Below are positions 26,340-34,801 of a DNA stretch of 64,000 nt, piece by piece; the stretch's first letter is position 1, and each line of letters starts with the position of its first letter. A program made the position numbers and the translations under genes. The notes below the pieces were generated by a model. It saw nothing but the letters and a program-made list of their open reading frames with translations. It did not search any database and had not been told where the DNA came from. This DNA comes from an uncultured Paracoccaceae bacterium (lineage in GTDB: Bacteria > Pseudomonadota > Alphaproteobacteria > Rhodobacterales > Rhodobacteraceae), in NCBI GenBank assembly GCA_934500835.1, contig CAKSTR010000006.1:186001-250000 (forward strand), written 5' to 3'.

Positions 26340-27044
26340 ATGCGACGGGAAGATACGGAAATCGGGCTGGCGCCGGTCGGGCGGGAAACCGTGCAGGACC
26401 GGGTCTATTCCGAATTGCGCCGCGCGTTGATCACCGGGCTTTTCGCCCCCGGACAGGTGCTGACCATCCGCCAGCTTGCCGATGCACTGGTGACCTCGAC
26501 CATGCCCGTGCGCGAGGCACTTGGCCGGCTGATCACCGAACAGGCGCTGGAGGCCCTGCCCAGCCGCCAGATCCGCGTGCCGGAGGCAACGCCGGGACGG
26601 CTGGACGACATCCTGCGCGCCCGCTTCCTGATCGAGGGCGAGGCCGTGGCCCTGGCATCGGCCCGGATGACGCCGGACCTGCTGGAAACGCTGCGCACCC
26701 ATCTGCGCGAGTGGGAGGCGCTGCGGCTGACCTCCAGCCCCGAGACGATGGACCGCGAAGCCACGATGAACCGGATCTTCCACTTCTCGATCTATCGCGC
26801 CTGCGGCTCCGAGGTGTTGCTGCCGATGATCGAAAGCCTGTGGCTGCAGTCCGGTCCCTGCACCCGTGCCGCGATCTTCGCCTTTTCGGAGGCGGGGGAA
26901 TACGACACGGCCAGCTTCCATCGCGCGCTTCTGACCGCGCTGGAGGCCGGCGATGCGGCGGCGGCGCGGCAGGCCCTGGTGGCCGACATCAGCCGCCCCT
27001 TCGCCTATCTGCGCAGCAAGCTTGAAAAGGAGGGCCAGGAATGA
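26340..27044 (+). CDS. GntR-family regulator, FCD type
   Basis: A 234-aa regulator. The winged helix covers about residues 16-80 (DRVYSELRRALITGLFAPGQVLTIRQLADAL is its core, with STMPVREAL as recognition helix). The FCD ligand domain follows, with EGEAVALASARM, NRIFHFSIYRACG and SFHRALLTALEAGD, containing the His residues that usually hold a metal. The start at 26340 (MRREDTE) is preferred to an upstream 26268 codon that lies inside the operator region. Its stop overlaps the DUF3830 gene by ATGA, so it heads the plus-strand operon and likely controls both directions. Confidence 0.92.
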   Translation: MRREDTEIGLAPVGRETVQDRVYSELRRALITGLFAPGQVLTIRQLADALVTSTMPVREALGRLITEQALEALPSRQIRVPEATPGRLDDILRARFLIEGEAVALASARMTPDLLETLRTHLREWEALRLTSSPETMDREATMNRIFHFSIYRACGSEVLLPMIESLWLQSGPCTRAAIFAFSEAGEYDTASFHRALLTALEAGDAAAARQALVADISRPFAYLRSKLEKEGQE

Positions 27045-27523
27045 CCCGCAGCATCGTGATCTCGGACGACAGAAGCGGCCTTTCGGTCCGCGCCCTTCTG
27101 CAGGGCGACAAGGCTCCGGCCAATGCCGCCTTCCTGTGGCGCTATCTTGAGACGCCGCGCGTCGTGCCCTCGATCCATGCCATGTGGACCGGTCCCGAGA
27201 TTTCCTGCCCCGTCCCGCCCGCCCATCTGGCCGGGGCGGATTGGGCAGCGCCGCTGCCGGCCGAGAACGCCACCCTTCATCCGCAGCCCGGCGATGTGGT
27301 GCTGGCCTATGTGCCCGCGCGGATGTGGGGCGGCAACCCGGACCCGATCTTCGACATCGGCCTGTTCTACGGGCCGGGTGCGCGGATGCTGTTCCCGATC
27401 GGCTGGCTGGCAGGGTCGGTCGTGGCACAGGTCGCGCCCGAGGACCGCGCCGCACTTGCCGCCGCCTGCACCCGTATCCGCCAGACCGGCGCCTGCGACA
27501 TCACCTTCCGGAGGACCGAATGA
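27041..27523 (+). CDS. DUF3830 family protein (cyclophilin-like fold)
   Basis: A 160-aa cytosolic protein with the family's hallmark LFYGPGARMLFPIGWLAGSVVAQV in its C-terminal third and PGDVVLAYVPARMWGG just before. Such proteins adopt a small beta-barrel related to cyclophilins, but no activity is established. It overlaps gntR and the next gene by four bases each, so it is translated in one coupled operon with a TIGR04076 protein, an aldo/keto reductase and a binding protein. A direct role in processing the imported substrate is likely but unproven. Confidence 0.82.
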   Translation: MTRSIVISDDRSGLSVRALLQGDKAPANAAFLWRYLETPRVVPSIHAMWTGPEISCPVPPAHLAGADWAAPLPAENATLHPQPGDVVLAYVPARMWGGNPDPIFDIGLFYGPGARMLFPIGWLAGSVVAQVAPEDRAALAAACTRIRQTGACDITFRRTE

Positions 27524-27864
27524 CCGACGAGTTCGAACTTTACGACCTGCGGGTCGAGATCGTCGCCCCGGAAGGCGCCAGGATCTACTGCGGCAAACCG
27601 GGTGAGTGGTTCGAGCTGCGGGGCGAACAGCTTCACATGCCGCCGGGGCAAAGCTTCTCGATCTATTCGCTGTCGGCGATCCTGCCGCTTCTGCCGGCCA
27701 AGCAGCGCGTCACCCATCCCAACGACTGGATGACCTCGGATGCCGAGGTAGCCTGCCCCGACCCGAACTGCCCCTCGCGGCTGCGGATCACCCGGCTGGG
27801 CAAGCGCCGCTTCAGCCATGCGGAAACGACGGCCGTGCCGCTTCCCGAAGGAGCACAGGAATGA
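27520..27864 (+). CDS. TIGR04076 family protein
   Basis: A 114-aa protein. The opening YDLRVEIVAPEGARIYCGKPGEW, the central FSIYSLSAILPLLPAKQR and the C-terminal CPDPNCPSRLRITR fit the TIGR04076 family, small Cys-containing proteins of unknown function often encoded beside oxidoreductases. Cys in IYCG plus the CPDPNC pair could bind a metal or cluster. The ATG at 27520 overlaps the DUF3830 stop, and its stop overlaps the next ATG at 27861, so it is made in step with both neighbours. Confidence 0.78.
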   Translation: MTDEFELYDLRVEIVAPEGARIYCGKPGEWFELRGEQLHMPPGQSFSIYSLSAILPLLPAKQRVTHPNDWMTSDAEVACPDPNCPSRLRITRLGKRRFSHAETTAVPLPEGAQE

Positions 27865-28913
27865 CCGTGCCGACGATCACGCTTGCCTCGGGGCACACCA
27901 TCTCGCGCGTGCTGCGGGGCGGCTGGCAACTGGCCGGCGGTCATGGCGAGGTGGACCCGCAGGCCGCCATTGCCGACATGATCGCCTTTGCCGAAGCCGG
28001 GATCACCACCTTCGACTGCGCCGACATCTATACCGGCGTCGAAGAGATGATCGGCGCCTTCCGCACCGAATACGGCAACCGCCACGGGACCGAGGCGCTG
28101 TCGCGGATCAAGGTGCACACCAAGCTGGTGCCCGACCTGTCGCGGCTGGCCGATTGCGACCGGGCCTATGTGCGCGGCATTGTCGAGACCTCGCTGAAAC
28201 GCCTGCGGCAAGAGCGGCTGGATCTGGTGCAGTTCCACTGGTGGGACTATGCGGTGCCCCGCTATCTGGACGCGATCGGCTGGCTGGATGAATTGCGGGC
28301 CGAGGGCAAGGTCGCCCGGATCGGCGGCACCAATTTCGACACCGCAAAGACCGAAGAGATCATCGCGGCGGGCGTGCCGCTGTTGTCGATGCAGGTGCAA
28401 TACTCCCTGATCGACCGCCGCGCCGAACGCCTGTTGGCGGCCTCGGCCGCAAAGAACGGCTTCTGGCTTTTGTGCTACGGTACGGTCGCCGGCGGTTTTC
28501 TGGGCGACCGCTGGCTGGGCAGGCCGGACCCGGCGGGCGATCTCGAAAACCGCTCGCTGACGAAATACAAACTGATCATCGACGATTTCGGCGGCTGGGA
28601 TCTGTTCCAGACCCTGCTGCGCACCCTGCGCGGCATCGCCGACCGGCATGGCACCGACATCGCCACCGTCGCCTCGGCCGCGATGCTGGCGCGGCCTGCG
28701 GTGGCCGGGGTGATCGTCGGTGCGCGCAACCGCGACCACCTGCCCCGCAACCTTGCCATCGGAACGCTGGCCCTGACCGATGCCGACCAGGCCGAGATCG
28801 AGGCCGTTCTGGCGCAGGGCAAGATCCCCGAGGGCGACACCTACACGCTGGAACGCGACCGCCACGGCAGGCACGGCCAGATCATCAAATACAACCTCAA
28901 CGCCGAGGCCTGA
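27861..28913 (+). CDS. Aldo/keto reductase family oxidoreductase
   Basis: A 350-aa AKR. It shows the barrel start GGWQLAGGHGEVDPQAAIADM, the catalytic D-A-D-I-Y (FDCADIYTGVEEMIG), K in KVHTKLVPDL, QFHWWDY with the active-site His, and late cofactor motifs GVIVGARNRDHL. Cofactor is expected to be NADP(H). It is coupled to the preceding TIGR04076 gene (ATGA) and followed by the binding-protein gene after a hairpin. Its substrate is probably a carbonyl intermediate of the imported compound, but this is inference from context. Confidence 0.9.
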   Translation: MTVPTITLASGHTISRVLRGGWQLAGGHGEVDPQAAIADMIAFAEAGITTFDCADIYTGVEEMIGAFRTEYGNRHGTEALSRIKVHTKLVPDLSRLADCDRAYVRGIVETSLKRLRQERLDLVQFHWWDYAVPRYLDAIGWLDELRAEGKVARIGGTNFDTAKTEEIIAAGVPLLSMQVQYSLIDRRAERLLAASAAKNGFWLLCYGTVAGGFLGDRWLGRPDPAGDLENRSLTKYKLIIDDFGGWDLFQTLLRTLRGIADRHGTDIATVASAAMLARPAVAGVIVGARNRDHLPRNLAIGTLALTDADQAEIEAVLAQGKIPEGDTYTLERDRHGRHGQIIKYNLNAEA

Positions 28914-28920
28914 GGTTCCA

Positions 28921-28949
28921 GCCCCCCGCGCCAGGCCCGGACGGGGGGC
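28921..28949 (+). other. Intra-operon hairpin before the binding-protein gene
   Basis: GCCCCCCG (28921-28928) pairs with CGGGGGGC (28942-28949) across a 13-nt loop, without a T-tract. Placed between the AKR and the binding-protein gene, it may protect the downstream segment and raise receptor levels, a common arrangement for binding-protein operons. Confidence 0.45.
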
Positions 28950-28993
28950 AAGAAGAAGGGCCAAGGACCCGACATGAACAGAGAGGATCTTCG

Positions 28994-30244
28994 ATGAAAC
29001 GCTTACTTCTTGCCAGCGCCGCGGCGCTGACGCTGACCCCCGGCCTTGCGCAGGCCTGCGACATCACCGTGGGGCTGGTGCTGGAACTGACCGGCCCGGC
29101 CGGCGAATATGGCCAGGCCAGCGCCAAATCGGTCGAGATGGCCTTCCGCGACCTGAACGAAGCCGGCGGCGTTGCCGGCTGCACGCTGAAGACCGACACC
29201 CGCGACAGCCAGACCCAGGCCAATGTGGCCGTGGACGCGGCGACGCAGCTGGTGCAGGTGGAAAAGGTTCCCGCCATCATTGGCGGCGTCATCAGCCCGA
29301 TGTCGATCCCGATCCTGACCTCGGTCACCGCACCCGCCAAGGTGCTGCAGATCTCGCCCGCTTCTTCCTCGCCCACGCTGACGGCTCTGGGGCGCGAAGG
29401 CAAAACCGCCGGTGTCTTCTTCCGCACCATTACATCGGACGCGCTGCAGGGCGTGGCGGCGGCGCAATTCGCCATCGACCGCGGCTTCAAGAAGGTGGCG
29501 ATCATCCACCAGAACAACGACTTCGGCGTGAACATGGTGAAGGAGTTCACCGCCCCCTTCGCCGCCATGGGCGGCACCGTGGTCTCGGTCACCGCCTATA
29601 ACGGCAAACAGTCATCCTATGCTTCCGAGGTGACGGCAGCACTTGCGGCGGGCGAGATCGACGCGCTGTATCTGGTGTCCGACCCGGTTGACGGCGCCAC
29701 CATCGCGCGCACCTGGATCAGCCAGGGCGGGGTGCAGAAATTCCTGCTGAACGACGGCATGAACAGCGAGGACTTCATCAACGCCGTCGGCAAGGAATAT
29801 CTGGGCGAAGCCTTCGGCACCTCCTCGGGCACGGATCCGACCAAATCGACCGAATATTTCAACGCCGGCTACAAGGAGTTCTCGGGCATCGACCCGGCGG
29901 CACCCGCGGCGGACCGCTCCTACGACGCGGGCGCATTGGTGGGTCTTGCCATCGCCATTGCCGGCGGACCGGACCGCGAGAAGCTGCCCGACGCGCTGCG
30001 CGCCGCCGTCGATCCGGCGGGCGAGCCGATCTTTGCCGGCAAGGAAGAGTTCGCCAAGGCGCTGGCGCTGATCGCGGAAGGCAAGCCGATCCGCTACGAA
30101 GGCGTCATCGGCCCGGTGCATTTCGACGAATACGGTGACATCGCAGGCCCGTTCCGGCTGTGGCAGATCGTCGATGGCGTGGTGACGACCGTGGGCGAGA
30201 TGACCACCGAGGACATCGAAGGCGTGAAAGCCAAGATCAAGTAG
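28994..30244 (+). CDS. Branched-chain-type ABC substrate-binding protein
   Basis: A 416-aa periplasmic receptor of the LivJ/K (Leu/Ile/Val-BP) class. The signal peptide ends near residue 21 (LAQA-CDI). The mature start ITVGLVLELTGPAGEYGQ, the ligand-clamp SPASSSPTLTAL and the later AIIHQNNDFGVNMVKEF fit the family. A Cys at the mature N-terminus could be lipid-modified, though the upstream LAQA is not a clean lipobox. AGAGGA precedes the ATG. It is the only such receptor here and presumably serves the divergent livGFHM. The ligand is unknown. Confidence 0.92.
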   Translation: MKRLLLASAAALTLTPGLAQACDITVGLVLELTGPAGEYGQASAKSVEMAFRDLNEAGGVAGCTLKTDTRDSQTQANVAVDAATQLVQVEKVPAIIGGVISPMSIPILTSVTAPAKVLQISPASSSPTLTALGREGKTAGVFFRTITSDALQGVAAAQFAIDRGFKKVAIIHQNNDFGVNMVKEFTAPFAAMGGTVVSVTAYNGKQSSYASEVTAALAAGEIDALYLVSDPVDGATIARTWISQGGVQKFLLNDGMNSEDFINAVGKEYLGEAFGTSSGTDPTKSTEYFNAGYKEFSGIDPAAPAADRSYDAGALVGLAIAIAGGPDREKLPDALRAAVDPAGEPIFAGKEEFAKALALIAEGKPIRYEGVIGPVHFDEYGDIAGPFRLWQIVDGVVTTVGEMTTEDIEGVKAKIK

Positions 30245-30257
30245 ACGCCCTGCCAGA

Positions 30258-30291
30258 CAGGATCGGCCGCGCTTTCCTGCGGCCGATCCTG
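30258..30291 (+). terminator. Hairpin after the binding-protein gene
   Basis: A 13-bp perfect stem (CAGGATCGGCCGC and its complement) with an 8-nt loop, starting 14 bp past the stop. Only two Ts follow, so termination is likely but not textbook. Confidence 0.65.
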
Positions 30292-30439
30292 TTGCGCGCA
30301 TTATCGGCCTACTGCGGACTCTGGTGTCAACTTACTGCAAGCCACAATCGCGCATGGTTTCCCCACCTCGCGGTCTGGCCACAGGAAAACTTGACACACA
30401 TGTCGACTCCGGCTTTCCTGCGGGGAACCGGAGGCAGCC

Positions 30440-32419
30440 ATGACCGCTTATCGCCACCTCACCTCGCCCCTGCAATTGCGCGGCCACAGCCTGCGCAACC
30501 GCATCGTTTTCGGGGCCCATACCAACAACATGTCCGATCAGGGAATTCCGGGCCCACGACAGGGGAAATACCTTGTGGAACGGGCCCTTGGCGGCGCGGC
30601 CATGGTGGTTTGCGAACCTGTCCCGGCGCATCGGACCGGCGTTCTGACCCGTGGCAACATCGCCCATGAATCGGACGCGATCATCCCGCATTTCCGCCGC
30701 ATCACCGAGGAGATCCAGACTGCTGGCGCCGTCGCGATCCAGCAGATCTACCATGTCGGCGCCCATGGCGATTCCGACCTGTCGTTCCAGCCGCACTGGA
30801 GCCCATCGGGCGGACCCTCCTATCACGATTCCGATGGCTCTCACCGCATGACCGTGACCGAAATCAATGAAGTGCTGGACGCTCATGTCGCCGCCGCAAT
30901 CCGCGCCAAGGCCTGCGGATTCAACGGGGTCGAGGTCTGGGCCGCCTATCATTCGCTGTTGGATCAGTTCTGGACGCCCTGGTCCAACAGCCGCGACGAT
31001 GACTGGGGCGGCAGCCTTGAAAACCGCACCCGTTTCTCCCGCACGCTGATCGACCGCATCCGTCGCGCCTGCGGCGAGGATTTCGTCATCGGACTGGCCA
31101 CCAGCTATTCCCCCGCCTATTCCGGCACCACGTTAAGCGCCGAGAATCTTTGCGAAATCGTCGACCTGCACGACCGCACCGGCCATGTCGACTATTTCAC
31201 CGTGGGCTACGGCAGCTATCTGGAATTCGAAGGCATCATCCCCGCCTTCACCAGCGGCGAGAAGCTGACGACACCCTTGACCGCACAGCTCAAGGCATTG
31301 GTAAAGCACGCAAAAATTACCTCCGAGGCCGGGGTCCGCACCCCCGACAACGCCGAAACCATCCTGTCCGGCGGTGAGGCGGACCTTGTCTCCATCGTCC
31401 GCGGCCAGATCGCCGACCCGCATCTGGCACGCAAGGTGATGGAGGGGCGGCCGGACGACATCCGCCCCTGCCTGTCGTGCAACCAGATGTGCTGGGGCCG
31501 CCGCAGCCGCGACTACTGGATTTCCTGCCTGATCAACCCCTCGGCCGGGCGCGAGTTCGAATGGGGCGGCGACCGCTTCACCCCGGCCGAGATCCCCCGT
31601 CATGTGCTGGTCATCGGCGCCGGCCCCGCGGGGCTGGAGGCGGCCCGCGCCGCCGCCGAACGCGGCCATCGGGTCGAGATCGTCGAGGCCCTGCCGCTGA
31701 TCGGTGGCCAGTTCCGGCTGGCCGGCCAGCAGCCGCGCCGCGCGCAGATCCTTGACCTGCTGGACTGGTATGAACGTCAGTTCACCAGACTTGGGGTAAC
31801 GCTGCGCCTGAACACCTATATGGACGATGACGAGATCGCCGCCCATCCCGCCGATACGGTCATCCTTGCCACCGGATCGCTGCCCGATGAAGACGGCTTC
31901 CAGCGCTGGATGCCGCAGGAGCCGCGCCTTCCCGGCCTTGACAACGGCCATGTCCACAGCCCCGAAGCCGTGATGCGGCGCGAGGTCCGGCCGGGGTCCG
32001 AGGTGATCCTTTACGACGAAGGTTCGAACTGGCGCGGCGTGGGCACTGCATGGTGGCTGGCCGAACAGGGCCACAAGGTGACCATCGTCACACCCGAGGC
32101 CTTTGTCGGCAAGGAGATTGCCCGCACCTCGGCCGATGGCGCCGCGCGCCGTGCGCTTGCGGCGAAAGGGGCGGTGTTCCTGACCGAAAGCCTGATCGCC
32201 CGCTGGCACGGCAACGGCGCCACGGTCCGCAGCCTGCTGACCGGCGAGGAAACTCTGATCCCGGCCAGCGCCCTGGTGATGGCCACCACCAACCGCAGCT
32301 TCGACCCTTACCCCGAGGTCTTTGCCGGCAAGGCGACCCACCGCATCGGTGATTGCGCCGCCCCGCGGCTGGCGGCCTATGCCTTCCACGACGGCCGCAA
32401 GGTGGCGCTGACCCTCTGA
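30440..32419 (+). CDS. Iron-sulfur flavoenzyme, 2,4-dienoyl-CoA reductase / trimethylamine dehydrogenase type
   Basis: A 659-aa NADH:flavin oxidoreductase. Residues 1-370 form an Old-Yellow-Enzyme barrel (HSLLDQFWTPWSNSRDDDWG, then GSLENR, 171-196). A 4Fe-4S site follows with C344, C347, C351 and C363, the C-x2-C-x3-C-x11-C spacing of FadH. From about 388 there is an FAD/NAD Rossmann pair (HVLVIGAGPAGLEAARAAAE). The usual catalytic YH region is changed (WAAYHS). Relatives include dienoyl-CoA reductase and amine or N-methylproline-type demethylases, so the substrate is open. TTGACA at 30391 may be a -35, but no clear -10 follows. An AT-core palindrome follows the stop. Confidence 0.88.
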   Translation: MTAYRHLTSPLQLRGHSLRNRIVFGAHTNNMSDQGIPGPRQGKYLVERALGGAAMVVCEPVPAHRTGVLTRGNIAHESDAIIPHFRRITEEIQTAGAVAIQQIYHVGAHGDSDLSFQPHWSPSGGPSYHDSDGSHRMTVTEINEVLDAHVAAAIRAKACGFNGVEVWAAYHSLLDQFWTPWSNSRDDDWGGSLENRTRFSRTLIDRIRRACGEDFVIGLATSYSPAYSGTTLSAENLCEIVDLHDRTGHVDYFTVGYGSYLEFEGIIPAFTSGEKLTTPLTAQLKALVKHAKITSEAGVRTPDNAETILSGGEADLVSIVRGQIADPHLARKVMEGRPDDIRPCLSCNQMCWGRRSRDYWISCLINPSAGREFEWGGDRFTPAEIPRHVLVIGAGPAGLEAARAAAERGHRVEIVEALPLIGGQFRLAGQQPRRAQILDLLDWYERQFTRLGVTLRLNTYMDDDEIAAHPADTVILATGSLPDEDGFQRWMPQEPRLPGLDNGHVHSPEAVMRREVRPGSEVILYDEGSNWRGVGTAWWLAEQGHKVTIVTPEAFVGKEIARTSADGAARRALAAKGAVFLTESLIARWHGNGATVRSLLTGEETLIPASALVMATTNRSFDPYPEVFAGKATHRIGDCAAPRLAAYAFHDGRKVALTL

Positions 32420-32429
32420 CCGAAGGCCC

Positions 32430-32450
32430 CGATTTTTCGTCGAAAAATCG
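32430..32450. repeat. AT-core palindrome between convergent genes
   Basis: CGATTTTTCG-T-CGAAAAATCG is a perfect inverted repeat with 10-bp arms, located between the flavoenzyme stop (32419) and the opposing glutamate-synthase-like stop (32457). It is the same design as 11869-11889, and its position suggests bidirectional 3'-end formation. Confidence 0.7.
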
Positions 32451-32456
32451 TGCCCC

Positions 32457-34082
32457 TCAGGCCACGCGCGCGAAACTGTCCGCCCGCGAGACCCGCCAGG
32501 CCTCGGCGAAGCCCGCCGAGGATTCAGGGTCTGCCAGCAGTTGGCCGGGGGCAAGATGCTCATACAGCTGGGCGAAGGACTGCACCCGGTCGGCATCGGT
32601 GCGGCGCAGGAAATGGTGTGCCTTCAGATCCGAGGGATGAAGCAGCCCCGCCGCAGCCACCAGTTCGGCCAAGGCATGCAGCGTGTTGCGCTGGAAGTTC
32701 GCCACCCTTTCGGCCTTGCTGGGCACATCCAGCGCCCGGCTTCGCAAGGGGTCCTGCGTAGCCACCCCGGTCGGGCATTCGCCGGTATGGCAGCTTTGGG
32801 CCTGAATGCAGCCCACCGCGAACATGAAGCCGCGCGCGGCGTTGCACCAGTCGGCGCCAAGCGCCAGCACCTTGGCCATGTCGAAAGCCGAGGTGATCTT
32901 GCCCGAGGCCCCGATCCTTATCCGGTCGCGCAGGCCCACCCCGACCAGCGCATTGTGAACGAAGGTCAGCCCGTCGCGCAGCGGCATGCCGATATGGTCC
33001 ATGAACTCCAGCGGCGCGGCGCCGGTGCCGCCCTCCTTGCCGTCGACCACAATGAAATCCGGGGTGATCCCGGTTTCCACCATCGCCTTGCAGATCGCCA
33101 TGAACTCCCACGGATGGCCGATGCACAGCTTGAACCCGGCCGGTTTTCCGCCCGACAGTTCCCGCATCTTCGCAATGAACTCCAAAAGGCCCACCGGCGT
33201 CGAGAAACAGGAATGCGAGGCCGGAGAGTTGCAGTCCTGGCCCATCGGGACGCCGCGGATGCGGCTGATCTCTTCGGTCACCTTGGCCGCCGGCAGAACC
33301 CCGCCATGGCCGGGCTTTGCCCCCTGCGACAGCTTCAGCTCCACCATCCTGATCTGCGGATCAGCCGCGGCTTCGGCGAATTTCACCGCGTCAAAGTTGC
33401 CGTCCGGCCCGCGGGCGCCGAAATAGCCCGACCCCAACTCCCAGACCAGATCGCCGCCGTTCTCGCGGTGATAGGACGACACCCCGCCCTCGCCCGTATC
33501 GTGGAAGAACCCGCCGATCTTCGCGCCCTTGTTCAGCGCGCGAATGGCGTTCGCAGAGAGCGAGCCATAGCTCATCGCCGAGATGTTCAGGAGGCTGGCC
33601 GAATAGGCCCGATCGCCCTGCCCGATGCTGACCCGCATCCGTTCATGGGTTTGCAGGGGCGCTGGCGCGATCGAATGGTGCAGCCATTCATATTGCTCCT
33701 GATAGACGTCGTACATGGTGCCGAAGGGCCGCTTGTCGAGATCCTTCTTGGCGCGCTGGTAGACAAGAGCCCGCTGGTCGCGGGCAAAGGGTGCACCATC
33801 CTTGTCGCCTTCGAAGAAATATTGCCGCATCTCGGGCCGGATCGACTCCAGCAGGAAGCGCAGATGCGCGGCGACGGGATAGTTGCGCAGGACGGCGTGA
33901 TGGGTCTGTCGGAGGTCATAGAGGCCCGTCAGGACCGAGGCCACGCAAAGCAGCGCCAGCGGCAGCATCCACCAGATCTGGCCGGGAAAGACGGCCATCA
34001 GCGCCATCCCAACAAGGGCCAGGATCGCAGGCCATGTGATCAGCGCATAGCGCAGGTTGAAGACGGTGGAGATGGCAAACAC
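32457..34082 (-). CDS. Membrane-anchored FMN-binding glutamate-synthase-like protein
   Basis: A 541-aa protein with two N-terminal membrane helices (about residues 15-65). A GltS-like FMN barrel follows, with NISAMSYGSLSANAIRAL, HDTGEGGVSSYHR, QGAKPGHGGVLP, IVVDGKEGGTGAAP and the Cys-rich AVGCIQAQSCHTGECPTGVA. It lacks the glutaminase domain, so it is not a complete glutamate synthase. I place the start at GTG 34082 because GAGGA lies 6 nt upstream; an earlier GTG at 34121 has no site. Relatives occur widely with unknown reactions. It converges on the iron-sulfur flavoenzyme. Confidence 0.85.
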   Translation of the reverse strand: MFAISTVFNLRYALITWPAILALVGMALMAVFPGQIWWMLPLALLCVASVLTGLYDLRQTHHAVLRNYPVAAHLRFLLESIRPEMRQYFFEGDKDGAPFARDQRALVYQRAKKDLDKRPFGTMYDVYQEQYEWLHHSIAPAPLQTHERMRVSIGQGDRAYSASLLNISAMSYGSLSANAIRALNKGAKIGGFFHDTGEGGVSSYHRENGGDLVWELGSGYFGARGPDGNFDAVKFAEAAADPQIRMVELKLSQGAKPGHGGVLPAAKVTEEISRIRGVPMGQDCNSPASHSCFSTPVGLLEFIAKMRELSGGKPAGFKLCIGHPWEFMAICKAMVETGITPDFIVVDGKEGGTGAAPLEFMDHIGMPLRDGLTFVHNALVGVGLRDRIRIGASGKITSAFDMAKVLALGADWCNAARGFMFAVGCIQAQSCHTGECPTGVATQDPLRSRALDVPSKAERVANFQRNTLHALAELVAAAGLLHPSDLKAHHFLRRTDADRVQSFAQLYEHLAPGQLLADPESSAGFAEAWRVSRADSFARVA

Positions 34083-34147
34083 GGGCTGTCCTCGCAAAGC
34101 GGCACGCACAACTTTAACCACGAATGCAGTAAAGGCGTTAAGGGGGG

Positions 34148-34801
34148 TCAGAAGGGCAGCGGTGCGGTGTAGGCGACGCGCTCCCTGCTGGCGGGGTGGT
34201 GCAGCGAAAGAGTATGGGCATGCAGCATCAGCCGGGGGTGGGCGCGGGCCTTGCCGGTGGCATAGATCGGATCGCCAAGGATCGGATGACCCAGTTCCAG
34301 CATATGCACGCGCAACTGGTGGCTGCGCCCGGTATGGGGCGTCAGGCGGACGCGGGTCTCGCCGGGGCTGCGGCCGATCACCTGCCAGTCGGTCACAGCG
34401 GGCCGGCCGTGTTCATGGCTGACCATCTGGCGCGGGCGGTTCGGCCAGTCGGCGCAAAGCGGCAGGTCGATGGTGCCGTGATCGTCGGCTATCTCGCCCG
34501 CCACCCGGGCGACATAGGTTTTCTGCGCGCGGCGCTGCTCGAACTCCTGCCCCAGAAACCCCTGCGCCTGTTTCGTGCGGGCGAAGATGATCACGCCCGA
34601 GGTGTCGCAATCCAGCCGATGCACCAGAAGCGCATTCCACCGCGCCGTCTGCAGGCGCGAGAGCAGGCAATCCTGCCGCCCCTCCAGCTTGCCCGGCACC
34701 GACAGCAGGCCCGAAGGCTTGTCCAGCACCAGCACCTCCCTGTCCTCGTGCAGGAACGAGAGCGGCACGTCCGGTGGGCGATAGTCGAAATCGGGGATCA
34801 T
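34148..34801 (-). CDS. RluA-family 23S rRNA/tRNA pseudouridine synthase
   Basis: A 217-aa enzyme that converts uridine to pseudouridine in structured RNA. The catalytic Asp lies in LVHRLDCDTSGVIIFARTK. KTYVARVAGEIADD and LTPHTGRSHQLRVHML, the other two family motifs, are present, and the N-terminus lacks an S4 domain, as in RluA rather than RluC/D. Its ATG overlaps the stop of the homocysteine methyltransferase gene by four bases, making it the last gene of the operon. The exact target uridine cannot be read from sequence. Confidence 0.9.
   Translation of the reverse strand: MIPDFDYRPPDVPLSFLHEDREVLVLDKPSGLLSVPGKLEGRQDCLLSRLQTARWNALLVHRLDCDTSGVIIFARTKQAQGFLGQEFEQRRAQKTYVARVAGEIADDHGTIDLPLCADWPNRPRQMVSHEHGRPAVTDWQVIGRSPGETRVRLTPHTGRSHQLRVHMLELGHPILGDPIYATGKARAHPRLMLHAHTLSLHHPASRERVAYTAPLPF

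Noticed and set aside
30391..30419. TTGACA as -35 of the iron-sulfur flavoenzyme promoter
   Set aside because: The -35 is perfect but the -10 position (about 30414-30419) reads TTTCCT, so I could not support a promoter call.
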